A DNA stretch of 64,000 nt, taken from the NCBI GenBank assembly GCA_016278325.1, contig JADQCB010000007.1, forward strand, positions 111,652 to 175,651, read 5' to 3'. Both the position numbers and the translations under genes were made by a program. This stretch comes from Actibacterium sp. (GTDB taxonomy: Bacteria; Pseudomonadota; Alphaproteobacteria; Rhodobacterales; Rhodobacteraceae). Position 1 is the stretch's first letter. Every line of letters starts with the position of its first letter. Shown here piece by piece: positions 1 through 9,112 of this stretch. Below the pieces are notes generated by a model. It was not told where the DNA came from and made no database searches. It saw only the letters and a list, made by a program, of their open reading frames with translations.

Positions 1-148
1 CCCGAACGACGACCCGGGCATGCAGGAACCAACGTCCGATCCGGCGCCGGCGCTCGCCTTCATCCGCGCCCATCGGCGTGAAACGTCGGGCGCTGCGGAC
101 AAGAGCGCACCGCTGATCCTGCGCGATCGGGCGGAGGCCGCGGAATGA
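1..148 (+). CDS. C-terminal end of an unidentified CDS
   Basis: An open frame beginning with the codon at position 2 runs without a stop to a TGA at 146-148. That stop overlaps the ATG of the next gene in an ATGA junction, the same coupling used throughout this flagellar island, so the frame is probably the tail of a flagellar gene. The visible 48 residues are hydrophilic and end in a charged helix-like stretch (LILRDRAEAAE). I do not recognise them: they lack the usual FliL C-terminus and any clear FliF signature. The start lies outside the window. Confidence 0.5.
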   Translation, partial: PNDDPGMQEPTSDPAPALAFIRAHRRETSGAADKSAPLILRDRAEAAE

Positions 149-750
149 CCCGACGCAACGCAAAGATGCATCGCCGGGCCGGGCATGGTGCCCTTCTGGC
201 AATCTTCCTGTTGTTCGTCGGGTCGGGCGTTGCGCGATTGGGCGGAGGCGCGGGGCTTGCCATCGCGCGAGAGGTGGGGGATCTGGCCGCGGCCACGCGA
301 TCTGGGGACAGGATGGGGCAGGAAGCTTGCCCCAAGCCACCGCCGGATATCGCGAAGTTGCTGCACGCATTGCAGGCGCGGGAAAAGAAACTGGCTTCCC
401 GGCAACATGATCAGGACCTGCGCGAACGAAATCTCGACCTGGCCAGACAGGAAATCGAATCCCGGCTCTCCGCCCTGAAACGAGCCGAGGCAAAGCTGAA
501 GGCCACGCTGGCCCAGGCAGATGGGGCCGCCGAGGATGACGTTTCTCGCCTCACCGCGCTGTATGAGAACATGGAACCGAAACAGGCCGCTTCCCTGTTC
601 CGGGAAATGGCCCCGGATTTCGCGGCGGGATTCCTCGGGCGCATGCGACCGGAAGCTGCCGCCGAGGTCATGGCGGGGCTTCCACCGAAGACGGCCTATT
701 CGATCAGCGTCATACTCGCAGGTCGCAACATGAATGTCCCAACCCGTTGA
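145..750 (+). CDS. motE: MotE-like flagellar protein (membrane anchor, coiled coil, MgtE-N-like tail)
   Basis: This 201-residue protein probably assists the flagellar motor in the periplasm. Seen: a basic N-terminus, a hydrophobic segment at about residues 15-40 (signal anchor), a long charged coiled coil at about 70-125, and a C-terminal helical domain at about 133-195. That tail (ENMEPKQAASLFREM, then GRMRPEAAAEVMAGL) resembles the MgtE N-domain fold of MotE proteins. In rhizobia MotE is a chaperone for the periplasmic motility protein MotC (established knowledge). It sits directly before motA and a large secreted protein, which fits that role. The ATG at 145 overlaps the previous stop; an ATG at 166 is a possible alternative. 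The symbol rests on architecture and context, not on an alignment. Confidence 0.72.
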   Translation: MTRRNAKMHRRAGHGALLAIFLLFVGSGVARLGGGAGLAIAREVGDLAAATRSGDRMGQEACPKPPPDIAKLLHALQAREKKLASRQHDQDLRERNLDLARQEIESRLSALKRAEAKLKATLAQADGAAEDDVSRLTALYENMEPKQAASLFREMAPDFAAGFLGRMRPEAAAEVMAGLPPKTAYSISVILAGRNMNVPTR

Positions 751-818
751 ACCGGTTTCATTAACCCGAATCTGCAAGGCTTCGCTGGCCCGGCCAGTGC
801 CGTATCGGAGAGCAGGAG

Positions 819-1685
819 ATGATCGGACTCCTTGGAATAGCCATGATTTTCGTGATGGTCTTCGGCGGCTATTTGCTGGCGGGCGGCCATCTGGAGATCA
901 TTCTGCATGCTCTGCCGAATGAAATGATCATCATCGGCGGCGCAGCCATCGGGGCCTTCATCATCAGCAACGACGTTCCCGCGATAAAACAGACGATCCG
1001 GGACATGGCGAAGGTTTTCAAGGGCCCCAATTGGAAGCCGGCCGATTACCGTGATCTGCTCTGTCTCCTGTTCGAGCTGATCCGCCTTTCGCGGCAGAAT
1101 CCCGTCACGCTCGAGGAACATATAGAAGCCCCCGCAACGTCGTCGGTCTTTGGTCGCTATCCGAAGATCCAGGCCGATGACGAGGCCGTGGAAATAATCT
1201 GCGATACGCTGCGTTCGGCCTCGATGAATTATGACGACCCGCACCAGGTGGAGGAAGTGCTTGAAAAACGGATGGAAGCCCGAACGCATCAGGCTCTGCA
1301 TTCCAGCCACGCATTGCAGACCGTTGCCGACGGGCTTCCGGCGCTGGGGATCGTCGCCGCGGTTCTGGGGGTGATCAAGACGATGGGCTCGATCGACCAG
1401 CCGCCCGAAATTCTGGGAAAACTGATTGGCGGCGCGCTGGTGGGCACCTTCATGGGGGTCTTTCTTGCCTATGGGCTTGTCGGCCCGTTTGCCGCCAAGC
1501 TTAAGACGATCACCGATGAGGACGGCCATTTCTATCAGTTGATCCGCGAGGTTCTGGTCGCGAATCTCTACAATCATGCCACGAACATATGCATCGAGGT
1601 GGGGCGTCAGAACACGCCAAGTCGCAACCGGCCGTCCTTCAACGATCTGGAAGAGGCGCTCAAGACCACGAAGAATGCCGCATGA
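819..1685 (+). CDS. motA: Flagellar motor stator protein MotA
   Basis: MotA forms with MotB the proton-conducting stator that drives flagellar rotation in the inner membrane. The 288 residues show four membrane segments (about 1-22, 33-50, 172-190, 204-225) and a large cytoplasmic loop between the second and third. Prolines 174 (DGLPALG) and 223 (LVGPFAA) match in position and context the two functionally important E. coli MotA prolines 173 and 222. The loop holds charged residues of the type that contact FliG (IRLSRQNPVTLEE, about 88-100). Its stop overlaps the next gene in an ATGA junction. MotB is not in this window. The 68-bp gap before motA contains a TTAACC motif at 761-766. Confidence 0.96.
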   Translation: MIGLLGIAMIFVMVFGGYLLAGGHLEIILHALPNEMIIIGGAAIGAFIISNDVPAIKQTIRDMAKVFKGPNWKPADYRDLLCLLFELIRLSRQNPVTLEEHIEAPATSSVFGRYPKIQADDEAVEIICDTLRSASMNYDDPHQVEEVLEKRMEARTHQALHSSHALQTVADGLPALGIVAAVLGVIKTMGSIDQPPEILGKLIGGALVGTFMGVFLAYGLVGPFAAKLKTITDEDGHFYQLIREVLVANLYNHATNICIEVGRQNTPSRNRPSFNDLEEALKTTKNAA

Positions 1686-3937
1686 TCCGCGCAATTCTCA
1701 TTTCATTATGTCTGGTTGCGCCCCCCGCCCTGGGCGAGACGGTGCGGGTCCGCTCGGGCGAGCACGCGTCGTTTTCGCGCCTGGTCTTCGACTTCGACAG
1801 GCCGACAGGCTGGACATTGCGACGAAGTTCGGAGGGATACGATCTGCAATTCTCACGAAGCGACATCCGGTTCGACCTGTCGCGCGTGTTTCGATTCATT
1901 CCGCGCGCGCGCCTGCGCGACATCGACGCGCAGCAAGGCGCGGCGCGGCTGATGTTGCAGGTCGATTGCACATGCCACGCAAATGTCTTCGAAGCCGGGT
2001 CGAATCGCGTCGTCCTGGATATCAAGGACGGTCCGCCACCCGAAGCCCTGCAAGGCAACGCCCGGCCCGCGTCATTGCCCTCGGCCTCGACCGCGATGAA
2101 GGAGGTATTGCGACGTCCGCGCCTTCCGGTCATCGGGGATTTCCCGATCAGGCCGGTGCCGACAAGCACCGAACCTGAGTCGTCGGGCGTGTTACCCCTT
2201 CCGGATGCGCCCCCGATGGGCACGTTTTTACCCCGCGCCGGGCAATTGACCGAAATGAAGAAGGCCCTTCTGCGCGAACTTGGGCGCGCTGCGGCACAGG
2301 GGCTGGTCGAGGCCGATATCCGCCCGCCGCCTTCGGTTCACCCGGCCCCCGCCGCCCCGGTGAAAGTCGACCCACCGGCCCCTCCGGCGATTTCTCGCGA
2401 TCCTGCGGTCGGCATTCGAATAGAGACCAGCATCGACCGGGCGACCCCGGGCTCGGAGCGACCGGCGATGAATCCCTCGGGTCAGCCATGTCTGCCGGCC
2501 CGGATCTTCGATCTTTCCGCGATGAAAGCGGATGCATCGGCCAGCACGATGATCGCGAAGGCACGCTCGAAATTGCTGGGCGAGTTCGACCGGATCGCAT
2601 CCCGGGATCTGCGCGACATGGTCAAGACATATCTCTATCTGGGCTTCGGCGCGGAAGCCGAGGCGGTGATGTCCACATTCGGCGCGGATTTTCCAAACGC
2701 CGCGGTTTTCCGCGCCATGGCACATATCCTGGATGACGGACATGCCGAACATCCGGCCCTGCTCGACGGGCAGATCGGATGCCCGGGTCCGGTGGCGCTC
2801 TGGGCGGCGCTTGCGCGGCCCGATCTGCCGCGCGGGGTGGAAATCGACCGGGACGCGATCGTGTCTGCCTTTTCGACCTTGCCGCAGCATCTGCGACGCC
2901 ATCTGGGGCCGAGTCTTGCCGAAAGATTCCTGGCGATCAATGACATGGACACCGCTGCGCGCATTCGCAATGCGCTGGCGCGGGTCGGTGCGCGCGGGGG
3001 GGCACATCTGCTTTACATGCAGGCGAAACATGATCTTGCGACGGGGAATCGCACTGCGGCGCTGCGGAAATTGCGCCGGGTGATCGCAGAGGGGCGGACC
3101 ATGGAAGCCGAGGCGCTGCTGACGATGCTCGAGGCACAGCTCGAGGCCGGACAGGTGCCCGACCCGCCGGACGTGATGGCGGCAGAGGCCTTCGCCCGGG
3201 AATACCGCGGCACGGCCATGGAACCCGGATTCCTTCGGGTCGTAATCCTGGCGCATGCGAGAAACGGGGATTTCGCGGCCGCGTTCGATCGGCTCGCGCT
3301 TATGGACAGCGGGGCGCGCCCGGCGTTGAAACGGGCGGTGTTGGGGATCCTCTCCGCGCATGGATCGGACGTTGCATTCCTGCGGCACGTCCTTGCCATG
3401 GACCCGGGCGCTCAGCGCCCTCAGGCGGTGTCGCGCAAGATCGCGGCACGCCTGCTCGCATTGGGTTTTCCCGATCGCGCGACCGCCTTTTTGCCCGTCC
3501 CCGCCCCGAACGAGTTGAAGGCCCTGTCGGTTCTGCGTGCCGAAATCGCCTTGTCGAAGGGAAAACCCGCCGCCGCGCTTTCCTTTCTGGACGGCCTTTC
3601 CGGCCCCGGGGCCGAACGGGTGCGCGGTGCGGCCTTTTCGGAACTTGGCGATTTGTCCGCCGCATTCGAAAGCTTTCTCGCGGCCGGGGACACCGAGCAG
3701 CTGAAAACGATGGCTTGGATGACCGGGGACTGGCTGCGTGTTTCGCAGTATGGCGATGCGGCGCAGAAAGAATTTGCGGCATTGCAGCGCGAAAAAGGCG
3801 ATACGCCCCCGAAAGCAATCGAGGCCGACAGTCCGCCGTCTCTGGCGCAGGCCCGGGCTCTTCTGGCGCAAAGCCGGTCTGCACGCAAAGCACTTTCCGG
3901 CCTGTTGGCGCGGGACGCCACTGGCGAGAGTCCCTGA
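1682..3937 (+). CDS. Large secreted AMIN-like/helical-repeat protein of the flagellar cluster
   Basis: Function unknown. The chosen ATG overlaps the motA stop (ATGA) and gives a clear signal peptide (about residues 1-18, PPALG|ET); an in-frame upstream extension exists but lies inside motA. The 751-residue product has an N-terminal beta-rich domain (about 20-115: VRVRSGEHASFSRLVFDF, ending VVLDIKDGPP) that resembles AMIN-type periplasmic domains. A Pro-rich linker (about 120-280) follows, then a long alpha-helical TPR-like solenoid to about residue 720 (for example YLYLGFGAEAEAVM and LALGFPDRATAFL). It is tightly linked to motE and motA, so a periplasmic stator partner comparable in role to MotC is a reasonable inference. 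No direct MotC similarity was established. Confidence 0.85.
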   Translation: MIRAILISLCLVAPPALGETVRVRSGEHASFSRLVFDFDRPTGWTLRRSSEGYDLQFSRSDIRFDLSRVFRFIPRARLRDIDAQQGAARLMLQVDCTCHANVFEAGSNRVVLDIKDGPPPEALQGNARPASLPSASTAMKEVLRRPRLPVIGDFPIRPVPTSTEPESSGVLPLPDAPPMGTFLPRAGQLTEMKKALLRELGRAAAQGLVEADIRPPPSVHPAPAAPVKVDPPAPPAISRDPAVGIRIETSIDRATPGSERPAMNPSGQPCLPARIFDLSAMKADASASTMIAKARSKLLGEFDRIASRDLRDMVKTYLYLGFGAEAEAVMSTFGADFPNAAVFRAMAHILDDGHAEHPALLDGQIGCPGPVALWAALARPDLPRGVEIDRDAIVSAFSTLPQHLRRHLGPSLAERFLAINDMDTAARIRNALARVGARGGAHLLYMQAKHDLATGNRTAALRKLRRVIAEGRTMEAEALLTMLEAQLEAGQVPDPPDVMAAEAFAREYRGTAMEPGFLRVVILAHARNGDFAAAFDRLALMDSGARPALKRAVLGILSAHGSDVAFLRHVLAMDPGAQRPQAVSRKIAARLLALGFPDRATAFLPVPAPNELKALSVLRAEIALSKGKPAAALSFLDGLSGPGAERVRGAAFSELGDLSAAFESFLAAGDTEQLKTMAWMTGDWLRVSQYGDAAQKEFAALQREKGDTPPKAIEADSPPSLAQARALLAQSRSARKALSGLLARDATGESP

Positions 3938-4012
3938 CAGCTTTTTCACTAACCAATTATATACACTGCTTTCCTAGGCTGCCGGTGACGACGAACACGG
4001 GGAGCGGCCAGA

Positions 4013-4798
4013 ATGGCAGGCGGAAATCTTCCGGGCGGCATTGCGGCCCAACGAATCGTGCATTCGGTCCTCCGTGCGGCCCTGTTACTGCTGATGTCAC
4101 TCGGCCTCGCACCGGCGGCCCGGGCGTCGGACCCTGCCGCGCTTTGCGATGCCGCAGCGCGCCAAGCCGCAGATGCCACCGGGGTGCCGCTTTCCGTGCT
4201 CAGGGCAATCTCCCTCTCCGAGACCGGGCGCGAGAGGGGCGGGAAATTTCGCCCCTGGCCCTGGACGGTAAACATGGAAGGCAAGGGGGTGTGGTTCGAC
4301 GACGCCACGAAAGCCCTTGATTTCGCCGAGCGAGGTTTCGACCGCGGGGCGCGCAGTTTCGATGTCGGATGCTTCCAGATCAACTATAAATGGCACGGTG
4401 GGCATTTCACCTCGATCGCCGAGATGTTCCAACCTGGTGCGAACGCGCTTTACGCGGCAAGGTTTCTGCGTGACCTGCACGCCGAACTCGGGGATTGGGT
4501 CCAGGCGGCAGGTGCCTATCATTCGCGCACACCAAAATATGCCAAGCGGTATTCCCGGCGGTTCAGGCGGATCCGCGCGAACCTGAAGGCGCTGGATCCG
4601 GCGAAGATGCCGATGCATGCATTGAAAATGGTCCGGGCCCAGATGGCACCGGAACGCCCGCTATCGCGTAGCGTTGATCGCGAGATCGCGCAGTTGAACC
4701 GCTATCCGCTTCTCCAGGGGGGCGATGGCGGGCGCGGTCTGGGCTCGCTGGTGCCGGTGACCGCGTCGGCCGGCGGGTTGTTCCGGCGGGTCGAATGA
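4013..4798 (+). CDS. sltF: Flagellar-cluster lytic transglycosylase (SltF type)
   Basis: Predicted to cut peptidoglycan so the flagellar rod can cross the wall. The 261-residue protein has an N-terminal signal segment (about residues 16-38, ending AARASD) and a lysozyme-like SLT domain. Catalytic Glu70 lies in ISLSETGR, followed by the usual downstream motifs (SFDVGCFQINYKWHG about 120-133; GAYHSRTPKYAKRY about 167-180). SltF of Rhodobacter sphaeroides is a flagellum-specific enzyme of this type (established knowledge); identity with it is inferred from domain and location. The start could be a downstream ATG, but 4013 leaves a positively charged n-region before the hydrophobic core. The gene ends in an overlap with flhA. 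A 75-bp AT-richer gap precedes it. Confidence 0.85.
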   Translation: MAGGNLPGGIAAQRIVHSVLRAALLLLMSLGLAPAARASDPAALCDAAARQAADATGVPLSVLRAISLSETGRERGGKFRPWPWTVNMEGKGVWFDDATKALDFAERGFDRGARSFDVGCFQINYKWHGGHFTSIAEMFQPGANALYAARFLRDLHAELGDWVQAAGAYHSRTPKYAKRYSRRFRRIRANLKALDPAKMPMHALKMVRAQMAPERPLSRSVDREIAQLNRYPLLQGGDGGRGLGSLVPVTASAGGLFRRVE

Positions 4799-6891
4799 TG
4801 CCTGAACTGCCCCCGATAAAGGAAATCTTCCGCCCGACGATCCTTCTGGCGCTGGCATTGATGGCAGTCATCGTGATGATGATCCTGCCGGTCCCGTCCT
4901 GGGTGCTCGATGTCGGCCTGGCGATGTCTTTCGCGCTGGCGATCCTGGTCTTCACGGTCACGTTGTTCATCGAACGGCCGCTTGATTTCTCGGCCTTTCC
5001 CACCGTTCTGCTCGCCTCCTTGATGTTGCGCCTTTCGCTCAACGTTTCGTCCACCAAGCTGATCATCGGCGAGGGGCACAAGGGCACCCATGCCGCGGGA
5101 AATGTCATAGAAGGGTTCGCCAATTTCATCATGGGCGGCAGTGTGCTGATCGGCCTGGTCGTCTTCGGCGTCCTGCTTATCGTGAATTTCATCGTCATAA
5201 CCAAGGGGGCGACGCGCATGGCCGAGGTCGGTGCGCGCTTTGCCCTGGACGGGATGCCGGGCAAGCAGCTTGCCATCGACAGTGACATGAGCGCGGGCGC
5301 CATCGACCACGCGCAGGCCAAGGCCAGGCGAGAGACGGAACAGGCGGAAACCACGTTTTTCGGCTCGCTCGACGGCGCGTCGAAATTCGTGAAAGGGGAT
5401 GCCGTCGCCGGGCTTCTGATCACGATCCTGAACCTGGTCATGGGGCTGGTGATCGGGATCGTCATCCATGGCATGCCGCTTTCCCGTGCCTTTCATACCT
5501 ATGCCATCCTCACGGTGGGCGACGGGCTGGTCAGCCAGATTCCGGCGGTGATCATCTCGATCGCCTCGGCGCTTTTGCTGGCACGCGGCGGCGCGACCGG
5601 CGCCACCGACACGGCCCTGATCGGGCAGCTGGGTCGATATCCTTCGGCGCTGGCCACCGTCGCCCTGCTGATGGGGCTTTTCGCCCTCGTCCCGGGCCTG
5701 CCTTTCCTGCCCTTTCTTGCCGGTGCGCTGGTTCTGGCCGGCGCAGCCTGGGGTGTGCACCGTAACGCTGCGCGCCGCGCCACAGAGACCGACGCCGGTG
5801 CTGCGGCTTCGCCCGAAATCGAACGGGAACGGCCGATGGGCGATCTGCTGGACCTCGACGACATACACCTTGAATTCGCGCCGGACCTTGTCACCATGGT
5901 TCTCGATCCGAGCACCGGGCTGGATGCGCGGATCGGCAACATGCGCCGCCATGTCGCCGAGACATACGGACTGATACTTCCGGAAATCCGCCTGACCGAC
6001 AGCGCGGCATTGCCCGACGGCACCTACATCATACGCATCCAGGGGGTCGAACAGGCACGCGATATTCTGCGCGCGGAAAAGGTGCTGGCGCTGCTGACCG
6101 AGGACGCCGCGCCGCTGCCACCCGGCGAAGATGTGAAGGAACCTGTCTATGGGGCACCGGCCCGCTGGGTCAATTCCGGCGGACGAGAGGACCTGGCGTT
6201 AAGCGGCGTGACGCTGGTCAACCCGACAGAAGTTCTTGCCACCCATCTTCTCGAAGTCATTCGACGCAACTTCCCCCGTTTGCTTACGCTGAAGGCCCTG
6301 CGCCGGCTTCTCGACGAATTGTGCAATCTGACCGACCAGGGTCGTGCCGATGCAAATCGGCGCATGATCGACGAATTGGTGCCCGAAAAGGTGCCCGTGG
6401 ACCTGTTGCTTGCGGTGCTGCGCCTGCTTTTGGAAGAGCGGGTTTCGATCCGAAACCTGCCATTGATCCTGGAAGCCATCGCCGAAGCACGTCACACGCA
6501 CCCTTCGGCCGAATCGATATGTGAACATGTGCGCCACCGCCTCGGCTTTCAATTGATTGCCGAGCACCGGCGCCCGGATGGAACCATCCCCCTGATGCAG
6601 CTCGCCCCGGAATGGGAAGAGCGTTTTGCCCGGTACCAGATCGATGGCGAGCAAGGGTCAAGCGACGTCGCGCTGCCACCGGATGAATTCAACCGCCTGG
6701 CGAATGCGGTGTCGGACAAGCTGTCCAAGGCGGGTGAGACCGGCGTTTTCCCGGCGCTGGTCACATCGACACGACGCCGAAGATTCTTGCGAACGGTCCT
6801 GTCAGCCAAGGGGATCCCGGCGCCGGTCCTGTCTTTCGAGGAAATCGGCACCGAGGCGCGCCCCTCCCTGGTCGGTCTGGTGGAGGCATGA
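4795..6891 (+). CDS. flhA: Flagellar export gate protein FlhA
   Basis: FlhA is the large membrane subunit of the flagellar type III export gate; its cytosolic ring receives chaperone-substrate complexes. The 698 residues fit the family length. The N-terminal half carries about eight membrane helices. The FHIPEP-family signature sits at about residues 140-205 (ARFALDGMPGKQLAIDSDM and DGASKFVKGDAVAGL), and the C-terminal half is soluble. Two tandem ATGs occur at 4795 and 4798; the first overlaps the sltF stop. The stop overlaps fliR (ATGA), so sltF-flhA-fliR-flhB are translationally coupled. Confidence 0.97.
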   Translation: MMPELPPIKEIFRPTILLALALMAVIVMMILPVPSWVLDVGLAMSFALAILVFTVTLFIERPLDFSAFPTVLLASLMLRLSLNVSSTKLIIGEGHKGTHAAGNVIEGFANFIMGGSVLIGLVVFGVLLIVNFIVITKGATRMAEVGARFALDGMPGKQLAIDSDMSAGAIDHAQAKARRETEQAETTFFGSLDGASKFVKGDAVAGLLITILNLVMGLVIGIVIHGMPLSRAFHTYAILTVGDGLVSQIPAVIISIASALLLARGGATGATDTALIGQLGRYPSALATVALLMGLFALVPGLPFLPFLAGALVLAGAAWGVHRNAARRATETDAGAAASPEIERERPMGDLLDLDDIHLEFAPDLVTMVLDPSTGLDARIGNMRRHVAETYGLILPEIRLTDSAALPDGTYIIRIQGVEQARDILRAEKVLALLTEDAAPLPPGEDVKEPVYGAPARWVNSGGREDLALSGVTLVNPTEVLATHLLEVIRRNFPRLLTLKALRRLLDELCNLTDQGRADANRRMIDELVPEKVPVDLLLAVLRLLLEERVSIRNLPLILEAIAEARHTHPSAESICEHVRHRLGFQLIAEHRRPDGTIPLMQLAPEWEERFARYQIDGEQGSSDVALPPDEFNRLANAVSDKLSKAGETGVFPALVTSTRRRRFLRTVLSAKGIPAPVLSFEEIGTEARPSLVGLVEA

Positions 6892-7667
6892 CCGAAATGC
6901 TGGCAGGATTGGTGCCGATCGCACAGCAGACGCTGCTTTCCGGTTTCATCGTCTTCTTGCGGGTCGGTGCGGCGCTGTCCCTGATGCCGGGTTTTGGCGA
7001 AAGATCCGTGCCGCAGCGTGTGAAGCTCGCGCTGGCGCTTGCATTCACGATGGTCGTCGCCCCGGCTGTCACCTCTTCGGTTACGCCTCTGACACAGGGC
7101 GGCCGCGTGATCGGGCCATTCCTTGTTTCGGAAGTCATCATCGGTCTGGCACTGGGCATGGTGTTGCGTTTGCTGGTTCTCGTGCTCGAGATCGCAGGAA
7201 CCGTCGCGGCGCATTCGACGTCGCTTTCACAGGCTTTCGGCGGTGTCGGGGCGAATCCGCAGCCGGCCATGGGCGCTGTCCTGGTGTTTGCGGGCCTTGC
7301 CCTGGCGGTAATGACCGGGCTGCATGTGCGCGCGGCCGAGGCGCTGATCCTGTCTTACCGGTTTCTGCCCCCGGGCCGCCTGCCCGATGCCGGGGTTCTG
7401 GCCGACTGGGGGGTCGCACAAATCGCCCATGGCTTCGCGCTGGCCGTGACGCTTGCGATGCCATTCGTCATCGCGTCATTGATCTACAACCTGGCCCTTG
7501 GCGTCATCAACCGGGCGATGCCACAATTGATGGTGGCGCTGGTCGGGGCCCCGGCCATCACCGCCGGGGGGTTGATTCTGCTACTTCTGGCGGCGCCGGC
7601 AATGCTGTCGATCTGGTCGGACTGGATGATTGCGATTCTGGCCAATCCGTTCGAGGCCGTGCCATGA
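6888..7667 (+). CDS. fliR: Flagellar export protein FliR
   Basis: FliR is an inner-membrane subunit of the FliPQR export channel at the base of the flagellum. The 259-residue sequence is highly hydrophobic with about six membrane segments. It shows the family's N-terminal LRVGAALSLMPGFGERSVP stretch and a mid-region typical of FliR (AFGGVGANPQPAMG, about 115-128). It overlaps flhA upstream and flhB downstream by ATGA. fliQ lies in the opposing block at 12305 and fliP is not in the window. Confidence 0.96.
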   Translation: MTEMLAGLVPIAQQTLLSGFIVFLRVGAALSLMPGFGERSVPQRVKLALALAFTMVVAPAVTSSVTPLTQGGRVIGPFLVSEVIIGLALGMVLRLLVLVLEIAGTVAAHSTSLSQAFGGVGANPQPAMGAVLVFAGLALAVMTGLHVRAAEALILSYRFLPPGRLPDAGVLADWGVAQIAHGFALAVTLAMPFVIASLIYNLALGVINRAMPQLMVALVGAPAITAGGLILLLLAAPAMLSIWSDWMIAILANPFEAVP

Positions 7668-8752
7668 GCGAGGGGGCCTCGGACGAAGAGGAAAAGAGCC
7701 ACGACCCGACGTCGAAACGTCTGGAAGACGCGCGCAAAAAGGGTGAAGTCGCGCGATCGGCAGATCTGAATGCGGCGGCCGGCTATGCGGGCCTGTCGCT
7801 CGTGGCCGCCGGTTTCGGCGCCGCGTCGCTCATGAAGCTGGCCAATTCGGGGCTTGTGCTTTTCGATCAGGCCGACTCGCTTGCGCCGCGCTTTTTCGAC
7901 GGCAGCGCGACCACCCTGGGCGGCGGACTGGTCGGTGTGGTCGTTCTTTGGGTCGCGCCGTGGTTCCTTGGCCCCGCCGCGCTTGTGCTGTTGTCGATCC
8001 TGTTGCAACGAAGCCTGATCGTGGCGCCGGAAAAACTTGTTCCGAAACTTTCCCGCATTTCGCCGATCTCGAATGCCAAGAACAAGTTTGGCCGCGCGGG
8101 GCTGTTCGAATTCGCGAAAAGCGCGACGAAGCTTGTGGTCTACGGTTTCCTGCTTGCGCTTTTCCTGATCCGGCGGCTGCCCGAAATCCTGATGGTCATG
8201 CATCTTTCGCCGGCCATGGCCATGGCGCGGATGATGCGCCTGTCGTTTGAGTTCATTCTGGTCGTCGTGATGATTTCCGCCTTCATCGGGGTGATCGACT
8301 ATCTCTGGCAATTCTTCGAGCATCTGCGGAAGAACAGGATGTCACACAAGGAGCTCACCGACGAGGTCAAGCAATCCGAGGGCGATCCGCACATGAAAAA
8401 TCAGCGACGTCAGCGCGGCACCGCCATCGCCATGAACCAGATGCTGGTCGAGGTGCCGACTGCCGACGTGGTGGTCGTCAACCCGACGCATTTCGCGGTT
8501 GCGCTGAAATGGGATCGTTCAGGACCGGGCGCGCCCACCTGCGTGGCGAAAGGTGTCGATGAGATCGCCGCGCGGATCCGCGAAACGGCCGCCGAACATG
8601 GTGTGCCGATTCATTCGGACCCGCCGACCGCCCGCGCGCTTTACGCAAGCGTCGAGATCGGCCATGAAATCCGGCGTGAACATTACAAGGCCGTCGCGGC
8701 CGCCATCCGGTTTGCCGAGAAGATGCGAGCGCGCGCCGGCAAGCGCCGATGA
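7664..8752 (+). CDS. flhB: Flagellar export specificity switch FlhB
   Basis: FlhB is the export-gate component that switches substrate class from rod/hook to filament after autocleavage. The start is set at the ATG overlapping the fliR stop; a longer in-frame reading runs back through fliR and is not real. The 362-residue protein has the family N-terminus (PTSKRLEDARKKGEVARS, about 15-32), four membrane helices, the linker MSHKELTDEVKQSEGDP (about 226-242) and the autocleavage motif Asn273-Pro-Thr-His. The C-terminal region carries HSDPPTARALY where many FlhB proteins have a variant of NPPLARALY. The partner FliK is encoded at 19159. Confidence 0.97.
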   Translation: MSEGASDEEEKSHDPTSKRLEDARKKGEVARSADLNAAAGYAGLSLVAAGFGAASLMKLANSGLVLFDQADSLAPRFFDGSATTLGGGLVGVVVLWVAPWFLGPAALVLLSILLQRSLIVAPEKLVPKLSRISPISNAKNKFGRAGLFEFAKSATKLVVYGFLLALFLIRRLPEILMVMHLSPAMAMARMMRLSFEFILVVVMISAFIGVIDYLWQFFEHLRKNRMSHKELTDEVKQSEGDPHMKNQRRQRGTAIAMNQMLVEVPTADVVVVNPTHFAVALKWDRSGPGAPTCVAKGVDEIAARIRETAAEHGVPIHSDPPTARALYASVEIGHEIRREHYKAVAAAIRFAEKMRARAGKRR

Positions 8753-9108
8753 TCCCGCCGGATAGCATAAAGGCCGCGCGGCTGACACGGATGACCGGTT
8801 TGGCACTTGATGTCAGCCTGTCCCGGCTGAAATCGGCGAGTCGGGCCCGCGATTCGCTGGAACGACAGCTCGCCTCGCTGGATGCGGATCGGCGTGCCGT
8901 CAGTGAAAACGTGGACTCTGCGGCGACGCGGGCCGGGGCCGATCTTCTGTGGCACCGCTGGGCCGATTCAAGGCGTGCGGATCTGAACATGGCGCTTGCG
9001 CGTGCACATGCCGAGGAAAACCGCGCCCGACGCGCGGCAGCGCGGGCCTTTGGCCGCGATCAGGCGTTGGCGGAGGTTCTGGCCCGGGCCAGGCGAAGCG
9101 GGCGATGA
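8749..9108 (+). CDS. Small Arg/Ala-rich coiled-coil protein, FliJ-like candidate
   Basis: A 119-residue basic, alpha-helical protein with two long heptad-like helices (about 20-65 and 70-117) and no signal or membrane segment. It starts inside the flhB stop (ATGA) and ends 4 bp before the convergent fliL. Size, composition and position next to export-gate genes resemble FliJ, the coiled-coil stalk of the FliI ATPase, which is otherwise not evident in the window. FliJ is so divergent that sequence inspection cannot prove it. It could equally be another small export chaperone. Confidence 0.7.
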   Translation: MIPPDSIKAARLTRMTGLALDVSLSRLKSASRARDSLERQLASLDADRRAVSENVDSAATRAGADLLWHRWADSRRADLNMALARAHAEENRARRAAARAFGRDQALAEVLARARRSGR

Positions 9109-9112
9109 ACCC

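Noticed and set aside
1589..1681. Upstream extension of the 751-aa secreted protein
   Set aside because: It would start inside motA and bury the signal peptide; the ATG overlapping the motA stop is the natural start.
7000..7663. N-terminal extension of flhB through fliR
   Set aside because: The extension translates fliR out of frame; the FlhB family N-terminus begins at the ATG in the fliR stop.
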